DNA from: Actinomadura madurae
GTDB taxonomy: Bacteria > Actinomycetota > Actinomycetes > Streptosporangiales > Streptosporangiaceae
Direction: 5' to 3'
NCBI RefSeq assembly: GCF_900115095.1
Contig: NZ_FOVH01000025.1
Coordinates: 51,779-115,778 of the forward strand
Length of the DNA stretch: 64,000 nt
Part shown: positions 17,181 to 25,539 of the stretch, one piece after another
Numbering within the stretch: position 1 is the first letter of the stretch
How the letters are laid out: the number at the start of each line of letters is the position of its first letter
Program-made: the position numbers and the translations under genes
Notes under the pieces: model-generated
Databases searched by the model: none
What the model saw: the letters and a program-made list of their open reading frames with translations, nothing else
Told to the model about the DNA's origin: nothing

Positions 17181-17651
17181 ATGGCCACCGTCCCCGCGCC
17201 CGAAACCGCATCCGCCGCGGCCGCCGATGAGGCCCGCCGGCATTTCGCCGCCCGCCTCGCCTTCGAGACCGACGTGTCCGACGTCGCCGCCGCCCTCGCC
17301 GCCGGCACGCCGGGCCTCGTCGTCGTCGACACGCGCAGCGCGGAGAGCTGGGCGCAGGGCCATGTCCAGGGCGCCGTCCACCTGCCCACCGCCGAGATCG
17401 CCGGACGGGCCGCCGCGCTCCTCCCCGAGGACGCCACCGTCGTCGTCTACTGCTGGGGTCCCGGCTGCAACGGCGCGCAGAAGGCCGCGCTGGAGTTCGC
17501 GAAACTCGGCCGTCCCGTCAAGGAGATGCTCGGCGGGTTCGAGTACTGGGCGCGCGAAGGTCTCCCGGTCGAGACGGGTGGCGGCGTCGTCACGCACCGT
17601 TCCCCCGACCCGCTCACGGCCCCTGTGACGGGGGTCTCCTGTGCCTGCTGA
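17181..17651 (+). CDS. Rhodanese-like domain protein
   Basis: A single-domain rhodanese of 156 residues: GLVVVDTRSAESWAQGHVQGAVHLP (CH2A motif region), then VVVYCWGPGCNGAQKAA with the active-site Cys. The loop is C-W-G-P-G-C-N rather than the usual C-x5-R, so sulfurtransferase activity could be atypical; a second Cys sits in the loop and the protein ends SCAC. I start at the ATG at 17181, which follows GAGGAG; an in-frame GTG at 17088 would add an Asn/Pro-rich, non-conserved leader. It probably answers to the divergent GlxA-type regulator. Confidence 0.8.
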   Translation: MATVPAPETASAAAADEARRHFAARLAFETDVSDVAAALAAGTPGLVVVDTRSAESWAQGHVQGAVHLPTAEIAGRAAALLPEDATVVVYCWGPGCNGAQKAALEFAKLGRPVKEMLGGFEYWAREGLPVETGGGVVTHRSPDPLTAPVTGVSCAC

Positions 17652-17722
17652 GCAGGGGATGACGCATGTTCCCTCGGGGACGGGGCATAAGGACGGCCCC
17701 CGGCGACGTTAGACTCTAGGAA

Positions 17723-17776
17723 TCACTCTTCGACGCCGACCTTGGCGTCAGGCTCGTCCTTGCAGGCCACGCACAC
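17723..17776 (-). CDS. Possible 17-aa CxxC microprotein (doubtful)
   Basis: On the minus strand between the rhodanese and helicase genes, a GTG-initiated frame of 17 codons (begins with Cys, CxxC pair, then KDEPDAKVGVEE) is preceded by GGGAGG at a 7-nt spacing. Fifteen of 17 sense codons end in G or C. It lies antisense to the helicase leader. No homolog is known to me; it could equally be an accidental frame in a structured 5' leader. Confidence 0.25.
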   Translation of the reverse strand: MCVACKDEPDAKVGVEE

Positions 17777-17819
17777 CGTGGTGCCTCCCGAGACGTGCCC
17801 CCCTCTCGGAAGGTAATGC

Positions 17820-19328
17820 GTGACCACAGCTGCCGCTGCACAGAACCCGTCCATGCCCGCGACCGCGGACGAGGAGCGGGTTCCCACCTTCGCCGAGCTC
17901 GGCCTCCCGCCGGTGCTGGTGAACGCCCTGGCCCGCCAGGGCATCGACGCGCCGTTCCCGATCCAGGCCGCCGCGATCCCCGACGTCATGGCGGGACGCG
18001 ACGTCCTCGGACGCGGTAAGACCGGCTCCGGCAAGACCCTGGCGTTCGGCCTTCCGCTGCTCGCCCGGCTCTCCGGCCGCAAGGCCGCCCCGAAGCGCCC
18101 GCTGGCGCTGATCCTGGTGCCGACCCGCGAGCTCGCCCAGCAGGTCCAGACGAACCTGGAGCCGCTCGGCCGCGGGCTCGGCCTCCGCTTCAAGACCGTC
18201 ATCGGCCAGACCTCGATGTTCAAGCAGATCGACGCGCTGCGCCGCGGCGTCGAGGTCCTGGTCGCCACGCCCGGCCGGCTCAAGGACCTGATGCGGCAGG
18301 GCGCCTGCGACCTGTCCGACATCGAGATCGCCGTGCTGGACGAGGCCGACCACATGGCCGACATGGGCTTCCTGCCCGACGTCACCGACATCCTGGACGC
18401 CGCCAAGCCCGGCGGGCAGCGGCTGCTGTTCTCCGCCACCCTCGACAAGGACGTGGACGTCCTGGTCAGGCGGTACCTGAACGACCCGGTGACGCACGCC
18501 ATCGGCCCGGTGGACGAGTCCGTCGACACGATGGACCACCACCTCCTCCTGGTCGCGCCCAAGGAGAAGGCGGCCGTCACCGCCGAGATCGCCAACCGCG
18601 AGGGCCGGACGATCCTGTTCGCCCGCACCAAGCACGGCGTCGACCGGCTCGCCAAGCAGCTCGTCCAGGCCGGCGTCCGCGCGGCGGGCCTGCACGGCGG
18701 CAAGAGCCAGGGCCTGCGCACCCGCACGCTCGCCGAGTTCCGCGAGGGATCCATCAGCGTCCTCGTCGCCACCGACGTCGCCGCCCGCGGCATCCACGTC
18801 GACGACGTGTCCCTCGTCATGCACGTCGACCCGCCCGCCGACCACAAGGACTACATGCACCGCGCGGGCCGCACCGCCCGCGCCGGCGAGCGCGGCACCG
18901 TCGTCACGCTCGTCCTGCCGCACCAGGTGCGCGCCACGTCCTCGATGACGCGCCGGGCCGGCATCAACGCGCCCCGCATCCGGGTGAGCACCGGCGACGC
19001 CGAGCTGGTCAAGCTGACCGGCGCCCGGCCGCCGTCCGGCATCCCGATCGAGGGCCCGATCATCCCCGAGCGGCCGGCCCGTCGCGAGGGCGGCCGGGGA
19101 CGTCCGGGCGGGCGGCGCGGCCGGCCCGCGCGCTCCTTCGACCGCGGCGAGGGCGGCGGCCGGCGCCGCGAGGGCGACGGCGGGCGCGGCGAGCACCGCT
19201 CCTACTCGTCCGGCGACCGGCACGGCGGCGGCCCCCGCACCGGCGGCGGCTCCCACGGCGCCCGCCGGGGCGGCCCGTACAACGGCAACCGCCGCGACGG
19301 CGACCGCCGTACCGCACGCTCGAACTGA
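17820..19328 (+). CDS. DEAD-box ATP-dependent RNA helicase
   Basis: A 502-residue DEAD-box helicase that unwinds RNA duplexes in ribosome assembly or cold/stress mRNA handling. All motifs are present: Q motif (PFPIQAAAIPDVMAGRD), I (GKTGSGKT), Ia (PTRELAQQ), II (LDEADHM), III (FSATL), IV (ILFARTKHG), V (ATDVAARGIHVDDV) and VI (HRAGRTARAGE). The last ~95 residues are a disordered Arg/Gly-rich tail (RGRPGGRRGRPARSF) typical of RNA-binding C-termini. The start is a GTG with GGAAGG upstream. The ~165-bp region before it may be a regulatory leader. An intrinsic terminator follows directly. Confidence 0.93.
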   Translation: MTTAAAAQNPSMPATADEERVPTFAELGLPPVLVNALARQGIDAPFPIQAAAIPDVMAGRDVLGRGKTGSGKTLAFGLPLLARLSGRKAAPKRPLALILVPTRELAQQVQTNLEPLGRGLGLRFKTVIGQTSMFKQIDALRRGVEVLVATPGRLKDLMRQGACDLSDIEIAVLDEADHMADMGFLPDVTDILDAAKPGGQRLLFSATLDKDVDVLVRRYLNDPVTHAIGPVDESVDTMDHHLLLVAPKEKAAVTAEIANREGRTILFARTKHGVDRLAKQLVQAGVRAAGLHGGKSQGLRTRTLAEFREGSISVLVATDVAARGIHVDDVSLVMHVDPPADHKDYMHRAGRTARAGERGTVVTLVLPHQVRATSSMTRRAGINAPRIRVSTGDAELVKLTGARPPSGIPIEGPIIPERPARREGGRGRPGGRRGRPARSFDRGEGGGRRREGDGGRGEHRSYSSGDRHGGGPRTGGGSHGARRGGPYNGNRRDGDRRTARSN

Positions 19329-19349
19329 CCGCCCTAGAACGAACGGAAC

Positions 19350-19376
19350 AGGCCCCTGGCTTCGCGCCAGGGGCCT
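19350..19376. terminator. Intrinsic terminator after helicase gene
   Basis: An 11-bp perfect stem (AGGCCCCTGGC / GCCAGGGGCCT) with a 5-nt TTCGC loop followed by TTGTT on the plus strand. It can also serve the convergent hydrolase gene. Confidence 0.85.
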
Positions 19377-19412
19377 TGTTCACGCGGGCCGCACTTCGCG
19401 GCCGGGGAGCGC

Positions 19413-20306
19413 TCAGCGCGCGGCCTGCGCGGCTACGCGCTGGATCGACTTGACGGCGACCTCGGGCTGGTCCGTGTAGATGTAGTGCTCGCTCTTCTTG
19501 GCGACGCGCAGCGAGCTGTCGCTGGACAGTTCGAGCCACTTGCGCTGGCCCTCGGTCCATGCCTGCTCCAGGCTCTGCCCGTACTGCGGGACGGCGCTGA
19601 GGTACGGCTTCCCGTGCTTGACCACCTCCACCGGCATGTCGCCGGCGGAGGCGACCTTCCCGTCCTTGATGACGAGCTGCTCCGGGTTCTGGCCCTTGAA
19701 GAGCGCGATGTACTGCGCCCGCAGCTGGGCGGCGGGGCCGGTGGCGGACGCGGGGATGATCTTCGTCAGGTCGGCGACCATGGTCGACGGGGTGGCGTCC
19801 AGGAGGACCAGGCCCTTGACCTTGTCCTGGTGCTCCGGGGCGTACCGGGCGGCGATGAGCCCGCCGAGGGAGTGCCCGGCCAGGACGACCGGGGCGTCGC
19901 CGGCGACCTGGTCGAGGACCCCGGTGAGGACCTTCCCGGAGCTCGTGAAGTCCTGCGGGCCGTCCGGCTTGTCGCTCTTGCCCGCGCCGAGGCGGTCATA
20001 GGAGCAGACCCGGTTCTTCTCGCTCAGGGTCTTCTGCAGGGCGGCCATCTTGTCCAGCCCGTCGCCCCCGCCGTGCAGGAGGACGACGACCGGCTTGCCG
20101 TTCGCCTCGCCCGAGCAGGACACGTTCACCGACTTGCCGCCGACCTCGATCTTCTTCGTCCCGGTGAAGGAGCCGGCGGCGGGCTTCGGGGAGGAGGCGA
20201 AGGGGTCCCAGTCCTCCCCCGTGCTGTCGTCGCAGCCGACGAGTCCCGCACCGAGCACGGTGCAGCACACGGCGGTGACGGCGGCGGTCCTGATCTTGCG
20301 AAGCAT
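19413..20306 (-). CDS. Lipoprotein alpha/beta-hydrolase
   Basis: A 297-residue membrane-anchored hydrolase. The signal ends in a lipobox (GAGLVGC, Cys25), so the protein is probably lipidated and faces the outside. The alpha/beta hydrolase fold follows: VVLLHGGGDG oxyanion loop, nucleophile Ser in LAGHSLGGLIA, acid probably in VLLDATPS or later, and catalytic His in KKSEHYIYTDQP. A lipase/esterase role on the cell surface is plausible. It is monocistronic and convergent with the helicase. Confidence 0.8.
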   Translation of the reverse strand: MLRKIRTAAVTAVCCTVLGAGLVGCDDSTGEDWDPFASSPKPAAGSFTGTKKIEVGGKSVNVSCSGEANGKPVVVLLHGGGDGLDKMAALQKTLSEKNRVCSYDRLGAGKSDKPDGPQDFTSSGKVLTGVLDQVAGDAPVVLAGHSLGGLIAARYAPEHQDKVKGLVLLDATPSTMVADLTKIIPASATGPAAQLRAQYIALFKGQNPEQLVIKDGKVASAGDMPVEVVKHGKPYLSAVPQYGQSLEQAWTEGQRKWLELSSDSSLRVAKKSEHYIYTDQPEVAVKSIQRVAAQAAR

Positions 20307-20534
20307 GGTGTCCTCCAGCGGGAGCGGTGCCCGGAAAGGGCCGGGGGGATTTCGCGGCTGGGGCGCCGCGGCTACGTGGAGAACGCTATGGAATCGGCAG
20401 GGCGCGGATCGTCACCGTGCGGTGGACAATCGCGGGTAGCTCGCACGGGGGACAACGGCGGCCGGGCGGAACACGCGCGACCGCGGAACACGCGCGACCG
20501 CGGGACGGCTCGCCGCGGAACCCGCCGGCGTTCC

Positions 20535-21353
20535 TCAGCCGGCTTCCTCGCTGAGCACGTCCTCGGAGCCGGAGGCGGGGCCGGGGGATTCCTTGCGCAG
20601 CTTGTCCTGGAGGATCTGGAGGCCGTCCAGGCCGTCCACCGAGAGGGCGGCGAGCTCGTCCAGGGACATCAGGGGGCCGCTGCGCAGGGGCGGCTGCCAG
20701 CCGAGCTCCTTGTCGTGGCTGCGCAGGATCTTCGCGGGAACGCCGCCGATGACCGAGTGGTCGGGGAACTCGCCGCGGACGACGGCGCCGCCCGCGACCG
20801 CGACGTTGCGGCCGAGCCGCGTGCCGGGAAGGATGATCGCGCCCGTGCCGATCCAGCAGCCGTCGCCGATCACGACCGGGTTGTTCTCCGGCCACTGCCG
20901 CCCGATCGGGGTGTGCAGGTCCCCGTAGGTGTGGTTCTGGTCGGTGATGTAGACGTTCGGGCCGGTGAAGACGTCGTCGCCGATGTCGATGGACTGGTGG
21001 CCGACGATGTGGGTGCCGCGGCCGAGCGAGCAGCTCGCGCCGATCCGCACGATGACGTCCGGGCCGAGGTCCAGGCCCGGGACGAACCCCGCCGAGATCG
21101 TGACGTGGGTCCCGACGAGCGTGTGGTCGCCGATCGAGATCCACGGCTCCCCGTAGATCGCGCCGACGGGGAAGCCGATGCACGCGCCCTCGCCGAGGTA
21201 GGCGAACCTGCGGCGGCCCGGCGTGTGCGGGGTGATCTCCCCGTGCCGCTGCAGCCACTCCCAGCCGCGGTGCAGGGCCGTGTGCGCGCCCTGGCGGGCC
21301 CGCTGCCTCACCCGGGCGGTCAGCCCGTGCAGGACGGAGCGCTTCGGCGACAT
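20535..21353 (-). CDS. Left-handed beta-helix acyltransferase (acetyltransferase-like)
   Basis: A 272-residue hexapeptide-repeat transferase: imperfect [LIV]-G-x4 repeats run through residues about 60-215 (ISIGDHTLVGTHVTIS, IDIGDDVFTGPNVYI, VVIGDGCWIGTGAIILPGT, VAGGAVVRGEFPDHSVIGG). ITDQNHTYGD contains the catalytic-type His. Such enzymes O-acetylate sugars or cell-surface glycans using acetyl-CoA; VPAKILRSHD is the usual C-terminal block. The last ~45 residues are a variable acidic tail. The ATG at 21353 is chosen; the frame extends upstream through the terminator, which is not credible. Confidence 0.83.
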   Translation of the reverse strand: MSPKRSVLHGLTARVRQRARQGAHTALHRGWEWLQRHGEITPHTPGRRRFAYLGEGACIGFPVGAIYGEPWISIGDHTLVGTHVTISAGFVPGLDLGPDVIVRIGASCSLGRGTHIVGHQSIDIGDDVFTGPNVYITDQNHTYGDLHTPIGRQWPENNPVVIGDGCWIGTGAIILPGTRLGRNVAVAGGAVVRGEFPDHSVIGGVPAKILRSHDKELGWQPPLRSGPLMSLDELAALSVDGLDGLQILQDKLRKESPGPASGSEDVLSEEAG

Positions 21354-21412
21354 GGCGTTCACCGTACCGGGTGGTAGCAACCCCCGTCCCGCAGGGCCGC
21401 GGCCACGCAAAA

Positions 21413-21438
21413 GGGCCCGGCCGTGCACGGCCGGGCCC
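21413..21438 (-). terminator. Intrinsic terminator after DUF5324 gene
   Basis: An 11-bp stem (GGGCCCGGCCG / CGGCCGGGCCC) with a TGCA loop, followed on the minus strand by TTTT. It separates the DUF5324 gene from the acyltransferase. Confidence 0.85.
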
Positions 21439-21454
21439 CCTTCCCCTGTGCGGG

Positions 21455-21958
21455 TCAATGCGGCGACTGCACCTCTCCGTCGACATCGGCGCCGGTGACC
21501 GTCATGGAGTCGGCCGAGGTGGCGTCCTCCCGGTGCTCACCGGAGCCCTTCGTCATGTCGCGGATGGCGCCGCGCCGCGTCGCGACCACGCCGGCCACGC
21601 CGACGGCCGCGACGGCGCCCATCATCGCCATGAGGGCGCCACGCCCGGACTTCGCCGGTTTCGGGGGTTCCACCCGTCCGGCGGCGTCGTTGAGCAACGT
21701 GCTCACCCGCGGGGCCAGCCCGCTCTCCACATACCGGGCCGCGCTCCGGAGTCTCGGTGCGCTCCATCCGCGGGCGACCATGATGCGCTCGCCCGCGACG
21801 GGGCCGATCCGCCCCGCCATGTCGGAGGCCCGCCCCGCCACGTCGGAGGCGCCCTGCCGCCACAGCACGCTGCGGTGCCGGGCCGTCTCCTGGACGCGGC
21901 CGAACCGGGAACGGACTTCGTCCTGCGGCTTCCGGCGGATACTGATCATTAGGGACAC
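21455..21958 (-). CDS. DUF5324-like membrane-associated protein
   Basis: A 167-residue protein with a basic N-terminal region of alternating helices (ASDVAGRASDMAGRIGPVAGER), a helix ending LLNDAAGRVEP, one membrane segment (LMAMMGAVAAVGVAGVVATRR) and an acidic tail. Length, layout and position next to peptidylprolyl isomerase, rhomboid and crgA match DUF5324 of streptomycetes; function unknown. The GTG start (MSLMISIRR) has GGGAGG at a 5-nt spacing; a TTGACA further upstream may be the -35 element. It is divergent from the isomerase gene. Confidence 0.7.
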   Translation of the reverse strand: MSLMISIRRKPQDEVRSRFGRVQETARHRSVLWRQGASDVAGRASDMAGRIGPVAGERIMVARGWSAPRLRSAARYVESGLAPRVSTLLNDAAGRVEPPKPAKSGRGALMAMMGAVAAVGVAGVVATRRGAIRDMTKGSGEHREDATSADSMTVTGADVDGEVQSPH

Positions 21959-22121
21959 GCTAACCTCCCTGTTTGCGAGGTCCTGTCAAGCAGCCTTCCC
22001 CGCGAACGGGAGGTAAACCCCGTGAACGTGATCGAATGTTCACACAGGGTGACGGATTCGGCTCTGGCCGAGACCGCGCGTCGAGACGTCCCACAATCCA
22101 TTCCATGAGGAGGCGGCCAGC

Positions 22122-22646
22122 GTGGCCAACGAGATCTTCGCGACGCTCACCACGTCGCAGGGCAAGATCGTGATCCAGCTCTACCCGGAGCACGCGCCGG
22201 AGACGGTGGCGAACTTCGTCGAGCTGGCGGAGGGCTCCCGCACCTGGACCGACCCGCGCACCGGCCAGAAGTCGGACAAGCCGCTCTACAACGGCACCAT
22301 CTTCCACCGCGTCATCAAGGACTTCATGATCCAGGGCGGTGACCCGCTCGGCACCGGCACCGGCGGGCCGGGCTATGAGTTCAAGGACGAGTTCCACCCG
22401 GACCTGAAGTTCAACCGCCCGTACCTGCTGGCGATGGCGAACGCGGGGCCCGGCACCAACGGCTCCCAGTTCTTCATCACGCTGAGTGTCGCGCACACCC
22501 AGCACCTGACCGGCCGGCACACCATCTTCGGCAAGGTCATCGAGGGCACCGACGTCGTCGACCGGATCGGCGGCCTCCCGACGGGACGGATGAACCGTCC
22601 GCAGGAGGACGTCGTCGTACAGTCGGTGACGATCGAGCGCCGTTAG
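22122..22646 (+). CDS. Cyclophilin-type peptidylprolyl cis-trans isomerase
   Basis: A 174-residue cytoplasmic cyclophilin, catalysing cis-trans isomerisation of Xaa-Pro bonds. Active-site motifs are present: FHRVIKDFMIQGGDP (catalytic Arg in FHRV), NGSQFFIT and the HTIFGKV loop. The GTG start (MANEIFATL) follows GAGGAGGCGG. No signal or extra domain is present, unlike the membrane-anchored paralogs. Its place before the rhomboid protease is conserved in actinomycetes. Confidence 0.95.
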   Translation: MANEIFATLTTSQGKIVIQLYPEHAPETVANFVELAEGSRTWTDPRTGQKSDKPLYNGTIFHRVIKDFMIQGGDPLGTGTGGPGYEFKDEFHPDLKFNRPYLLAMANAGPGTNGSQFFITLSVAHTQHLTGRHTIFGKVIEGTDVVDRIGGLPTGRMNRPQEDVVVQSVTIERR

Positions 22647-22703
22647 ACGTTCTCACGGTGAGACCCCGCGACGGGTGCCACCGCATCGGCCAACGGAGCC
22701 CTG

Positions 22704-23600
22704 ATGAGCACAGACCACGGTCACGCCCCTGAGACCTCGGTGCCGACCTGCTACCGGCACCCGGGGCGCGAGACGTACGTGCGCTGCACCCGGTGCGACC
22801 GCTACATCTGCCCGGACTGCATGCGGGACGCGGCGGTGGGCCACCAGTGCGTGGAGTGCGTCGCCGAGGGGAACCGGGGCGTCCGCCGGGCGGTGCCCCG
22901 GACGGCCCTCGGCGCGCGCGGTCCCGCGTCGGCCACGCCGGTCGTGACGTACACGCTGATCGGCGCGTGCGTGGCGGCGTACCTGGCGGAGCTGTCGTCC
23001 TGGCGGGTCGTCTGGGAGTTCATGATGCTCGGCCGGGGCGTCCTGCCGGACGGGGACGTCGGCGGGGTCGCCGAGGGCGAGTGGTACCGGCTGTTCACCA
23101 CGATGTTCCTGCACCAGCGCGGCGGGTCGTTCGGGATCACCCACATCCTGTTCAACATGTGGGCGCTGTGGGCCGTCGGCCCCGCGCTGGAGCAGGTGCT
23201 CGGCAGGTGGCGCTTCCTGGCCCTGTACGTCCTGTCGGGGCTGGGCGGGTCGGTGCTGCTGTACCTGGTCGGCTCGCCCGGCGACTCGGCGGTCGGCGCG
23301 TCCGGGGCCATCTTCGGGCTGTTCGGCGCCTACTTCGTGATCGGCCGCCGGCTCGGCGGGCCGGTCGGCCCCATCGTGGTGCTGCTGGTGCTCAACCTGG
23401 TGATCACGTTCTCGGTACCGGGCATCTCCTGGCAGGGGCACGTCGGCGGGCTCGTGGTGGGTGCGGCGCTGGCCGCGGCGTACGCCTACGCGCCGGCCGC
23501 GCGGCGGACGCTGGTGCACGTGGCGGCGCCGCTGGTCACGCTGGCGCTGCTCGCGGCGCTGGTCCTGGTCAGGACGGCGGAGCTGAGTCCGGCGGTCTAG
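22704..23600 (+). CDS. Rhomboid-family intramembrane serine protease with N-terminal zinc-finger-like module
   Basis: A 298-residue rhomboid. Residues 12-60 hold a Cys/His cluster of B-box type (CYRHPGRETYVRCTRC...CPDCM...CVECV) likely to bind zinc. Six membrane helices follow; the catalytic Ser is in VGASGAIFGLFG and the catalytic His in WQGHVGGLVVG. The His/Asn oxyanion region is at HILFNMWALW. Rhomboids cut membrane proteins within the bilayer; no substrate is known for this orthologue. The same zinc-finger-plus-rhomboid form sits next to crgA in other actinomycetes. Confidence 0.93.
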   Translation: MSTDHGHAPETSVPTCYRHPGRETYVRCTRCDRYICPDCMRDAAVGHQCVECVAEGNRGVRRAVPRTALGARGPASATPVVTYTLIGACVAAYLAELSSWRVVWEFMMLGRGVLPDGDVGGVAEGEWYRLFTTMFLHQRGGSFGITHILFNMWALWAVGPALEQVLGRWRFLALYVLSGLGGSVLLYLVGSPGDSAVGASGAIFGLFGAYFVIGRRLGGPVGPIVVLLVLNLVITFSVPGISWQGHVGGLVVGAALAAAYAYAPAARRTLVHVAAPLVTLALLAALVLVRTAELSPAV

Positions 23601-23666
23601 CCGCGCTCGGACGGCGGGCGAACGCCGCGGGCGCCGCTCACACGGCGGCGTCCGCGGCACCGCGCC

Positions 23667-23730
23667 TGTGGAAAACCGTTGTGGAAAACCTGGGGAAAGC
23701 CGGGGTGAGAGATCCCCAACCTGTGGATAA
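23667..23730 (+). promoter_or_regulatory. Cluster of three DnaA-box-like 9-mers
   Basis: Three same-orientation sites in the 136-bp gap between the 3' ends of rhomboid and crgA: TGTGGAAAA (23667-23675), TGTGGAAAA (23680-23688) and TGTGGATAA (23722-23730). The third is the exact complement of the E. coli consensus TTATCCACA; the other two differ at one or two bases from the actinomycete form TGTGGACAA. A GGGG/CCCC hairpin lies between the second and third. Confidence 0.5.
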
Positions 23731-23736
23731 CCGCGG

Positions 23737-23994
23737 TCAGCGCCAGCGGGTCGACAGGATCACACCGAGGATGATGGCCGTGAAGCCGATCCCCAGGTTC
23801 CAGTTGTGCAGGTCGGTCATGTACGGCACGTCGGTGCCGGTGCTCGCCGTCACGTAGAAGACGGCGATCCAGATCAGCCCGACCAGCCACAGCCCCACCA
23901 TCGTGGGCACGAGCCAGCGCGGGCTGACCTCGGGTGCCTTCGACTTCTGCGGCGGGGTGTAGACGGCCTTCTTGCGCACTTTGGACTTGGCCAC
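23737..23994 (-). CDS. crgA: Cell division protein CrgA
   Basis: An 85-residue protein with a basic cytoplasmic N-terminus (AKSKVRKKAVYTPPQKSK) and two membrane helices (WLVPTMVGLWLVGLIWIAVFY; LGIGFTAIILGVILSTRW). This is the full CrgA layout. CrgA interacts with FtsQ/FtsI/FtsZ-associated proteins and times septum formation in Streptomyces and mycobacteria. The start is a GTG at 23994; reading further upstream is not supported by conservation. It is divergent from the DUF881 gene. Confidence 0.95.
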   Translation of the reverse strand: MAKSKVRKKAVYTPPQKSKAPEVSPRWLVPTMVGLWLVGLIWIAVFYVTASTGTDVPYMTDLHNWNLGIGFTAIILGVILSTRWR

Positions 23995-24088
23995 GGCGGT
24001 TCGATCTCCTCGGGCGTCCGGCGGCCGGAGCGCCGGACCGCGCATGGGTGGTTTGTCGGTTAGCGTAGTCGCTGGTGAGCACTGTCTG

Positions 24089-24859
24089 ATGAGCAGATTC
24101 TCGATGAGCAGCGTACGGCGTCCAGCGTGGGGAAGCATCATCCCAGTTCTCACGCTTCTCGCGGGAGTCCTGTTCGCGGCGAGCGCGAGCACGGCCCGCG
24201 GCACGAACCTGCGCGAGCAGGGCCGCACCAGGATCACCGAGCTGATCACCGCGGAGCAGCGCCGGGGCCGCGAGGAGCGCGCCGAGTACCGGCGGCTGCG
24301 CGCCCAGGTCGACGCCATCTCCCGGGAGGCCGGACGGCACGACGCCCGCGTGCGCGAGGCGCGGGAGGAGGCCGACCGGCTCGCGGCCGGCGCCGGGTTC
24401 ACCCCGTACACCGGCCCCGCCGTCAGCGTCACGCTGGACGACGCGCCGGCACCGGAAGCGGGCCGCCTTCCCCACGGGGCCCGGCCGGACGACCTCGTGG
24501 TGCACCAGAGCGACGTCCAGGCGGTCGTGAACGCGCTGTGGGCCGGCGGCGCGCGGGCGATGCAGATCATGGACCAGCGGGTGATCTCCACGAGCGCGGT
24601 GCGGTGCGTCGGCAATACGCTGATCCTCCAGGGCGTCGTGTACTCCCCGCCGTTCCGGATCATCGCCGCGGGCGACCCGGACCGGCTGCGCGCGGCGCTC
24701 GGCGCGTCCGAGGAGATCGCGATCTACCGCAGGTACGTCCGGGCCTACGGGCTCGGCTACGCGGTGCGGAGCCTGGAACGCGCCACGTTGCCGCCCTACA
24801 CCGGCAACGTGACGATGAAGCACGCTACGGTGCCGACGGCGCCGCCCAAGGGCGGCTAG
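24089..24859 (+). CDS. DUF881 family membrane-anchored protein
   Basis: A 256-residue protein: one N-terminal helix (IIPVLTLLAGVLFAASAS), an Arg/Glu-rich coiled-coil segment (about residues 35-90), then the DUF881 domain (GPAVSVTLDDAP, VVHQSDVQAVVNALWAGGARAM, STSAVRCVGNTLILQGVVYSPP, FRIIAAGDPDRLRAAL). Family members (YlxW/YlxX-like) have been linked to division and to sporulation in actinomycetes; the mechanism is unknown. The ATG at 24089 is chosen; the second ATG at 24104 is possible. It is 24 bp upstream of the sortase gene and probably cotranscribed. Confidence 0.85.
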   Translation: MSRFSMSSVRRPAWGSIIPVLTLLAGVLFAASASTARGTNLREQGRTRITELITAEQRRGREERAEYRRLRAQVDAISREAGRHDARVREAREEADRLAAGAGFTPYTGPAVSVTLDDAPAPEAGRLPHGARPDDLVVHQSDVQAVVNALWAGGARAMQIMDQRVISTSAVRCVGNTLILQGVVYSPPFRIIAAGDPDRLRAALGASEEIAIYRRYVRAYGLGYAVRSLERATLPPYTGNVTMKHATVPTAPPKGG

Positions 24860-24883
24860 CGCTCGGCAGGAGGAGGACGCGCG

Positions 24884-25528
24884 GTGCGGACGGTGATCCG
24901 TGGCATGGGCGAACTGTGCATCACCGCCGGGCTGATCCTCATGCTGTTCGTGACGTACGAGCTGTGGGGCACGGGCCGGTACACGCAGGGCGCGCAGGAC
25001 CGCCTCGGCGACGAGATGCTGAAGAACTGGCGGGACGGCCGGGTCACCACCGAGAAGGTCAGGCTCGGCAAGGGGCTCGCCATGATCCGCGTCCCCCGCT
25101 TCGGGAAGGGCTACCACTTCGTCGTCATCGAGGGCGTCGGCCGGGAGGACCTGCGCAAGGGCCCCGGCCACTATCCCGGCACCGCGCTGCCGGGCCAGGT
25201 CGGCAACTTCGTGGTCTCCGGGCACCGGACGACCTACTCGGCGCCCTTCAACCGGCTCGGCGAACTCGACCGCGGCGACCGCATCCTGATCGACACCCGC
25301 GAGCGGCAGTACGTGTACACGGTCACCGACCGCAGGATCGTGAAGCCGTCGGCGACGGAGGTGACCGCGTCCGTCCCGTTCCATCCGAAGCGGCGGCCGA
25401 CCGAGCGGCTCATCACGCTCACCACCTGCCACCCGAAGTACTCCGCCGCCAAACGCATGATCGTGTTCGGTGAGCTGGCCGAGTCCAGGCCCCGCGTCGC
25501 GGCCGCGTCGCAGGCCGCCGGAACGTAG
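24884..25528 (+). CDS. Class E sortase
   Basis: A 214-residue transpeptidase anchored by an N-terminal helix (LCITAGLILMLFVTYEL). Catalytic residues are His114 (VSGHRTTY), Cys182 (TLTTCHPKY) and Arg191 (AKRMIVFGE). The tyrosine-bearing TTYSAPF loop is typical of class E, which recognises LAXTG-type signals and couples proteins to peptidoglycan. The GTG start has AGGAGGA at a 6-nt spacing. It lies in the conserved crgA/DUF881/sortase/pabA set. No LAXTG substrate gene appears in the window. Confidence 0.92.
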   Translation: MRTVIRGMGELCITAGLILMLFVTYELWGTGRYTQGAQDRLGDEMLKNWRDGRVTTEKVRLGKGLAMIRVPRFGKGYHFVVIEGVGREDLRKGPGHYPGTALPGQVGNFVVSGHRTTYSAPFNRLGELDRGDRILIDTRERQYVYTVTDRRIVKPSATEVTASVPFHPKRRPTERLITLTTCHPKYSAAKRMIVFGELAESRPRVAAASQAAGT

Positions 25529-25539
25529 GAGGAGGTCCC

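Noticed and set aside
21985..22010. TTGACA box before DUF5324 as a definite sigma-70 promoter
   Set aside because: The only -10 candidate (TTAGCG) is about 20 bp away and overlaps the ribosome site; too weak to annotate alone.
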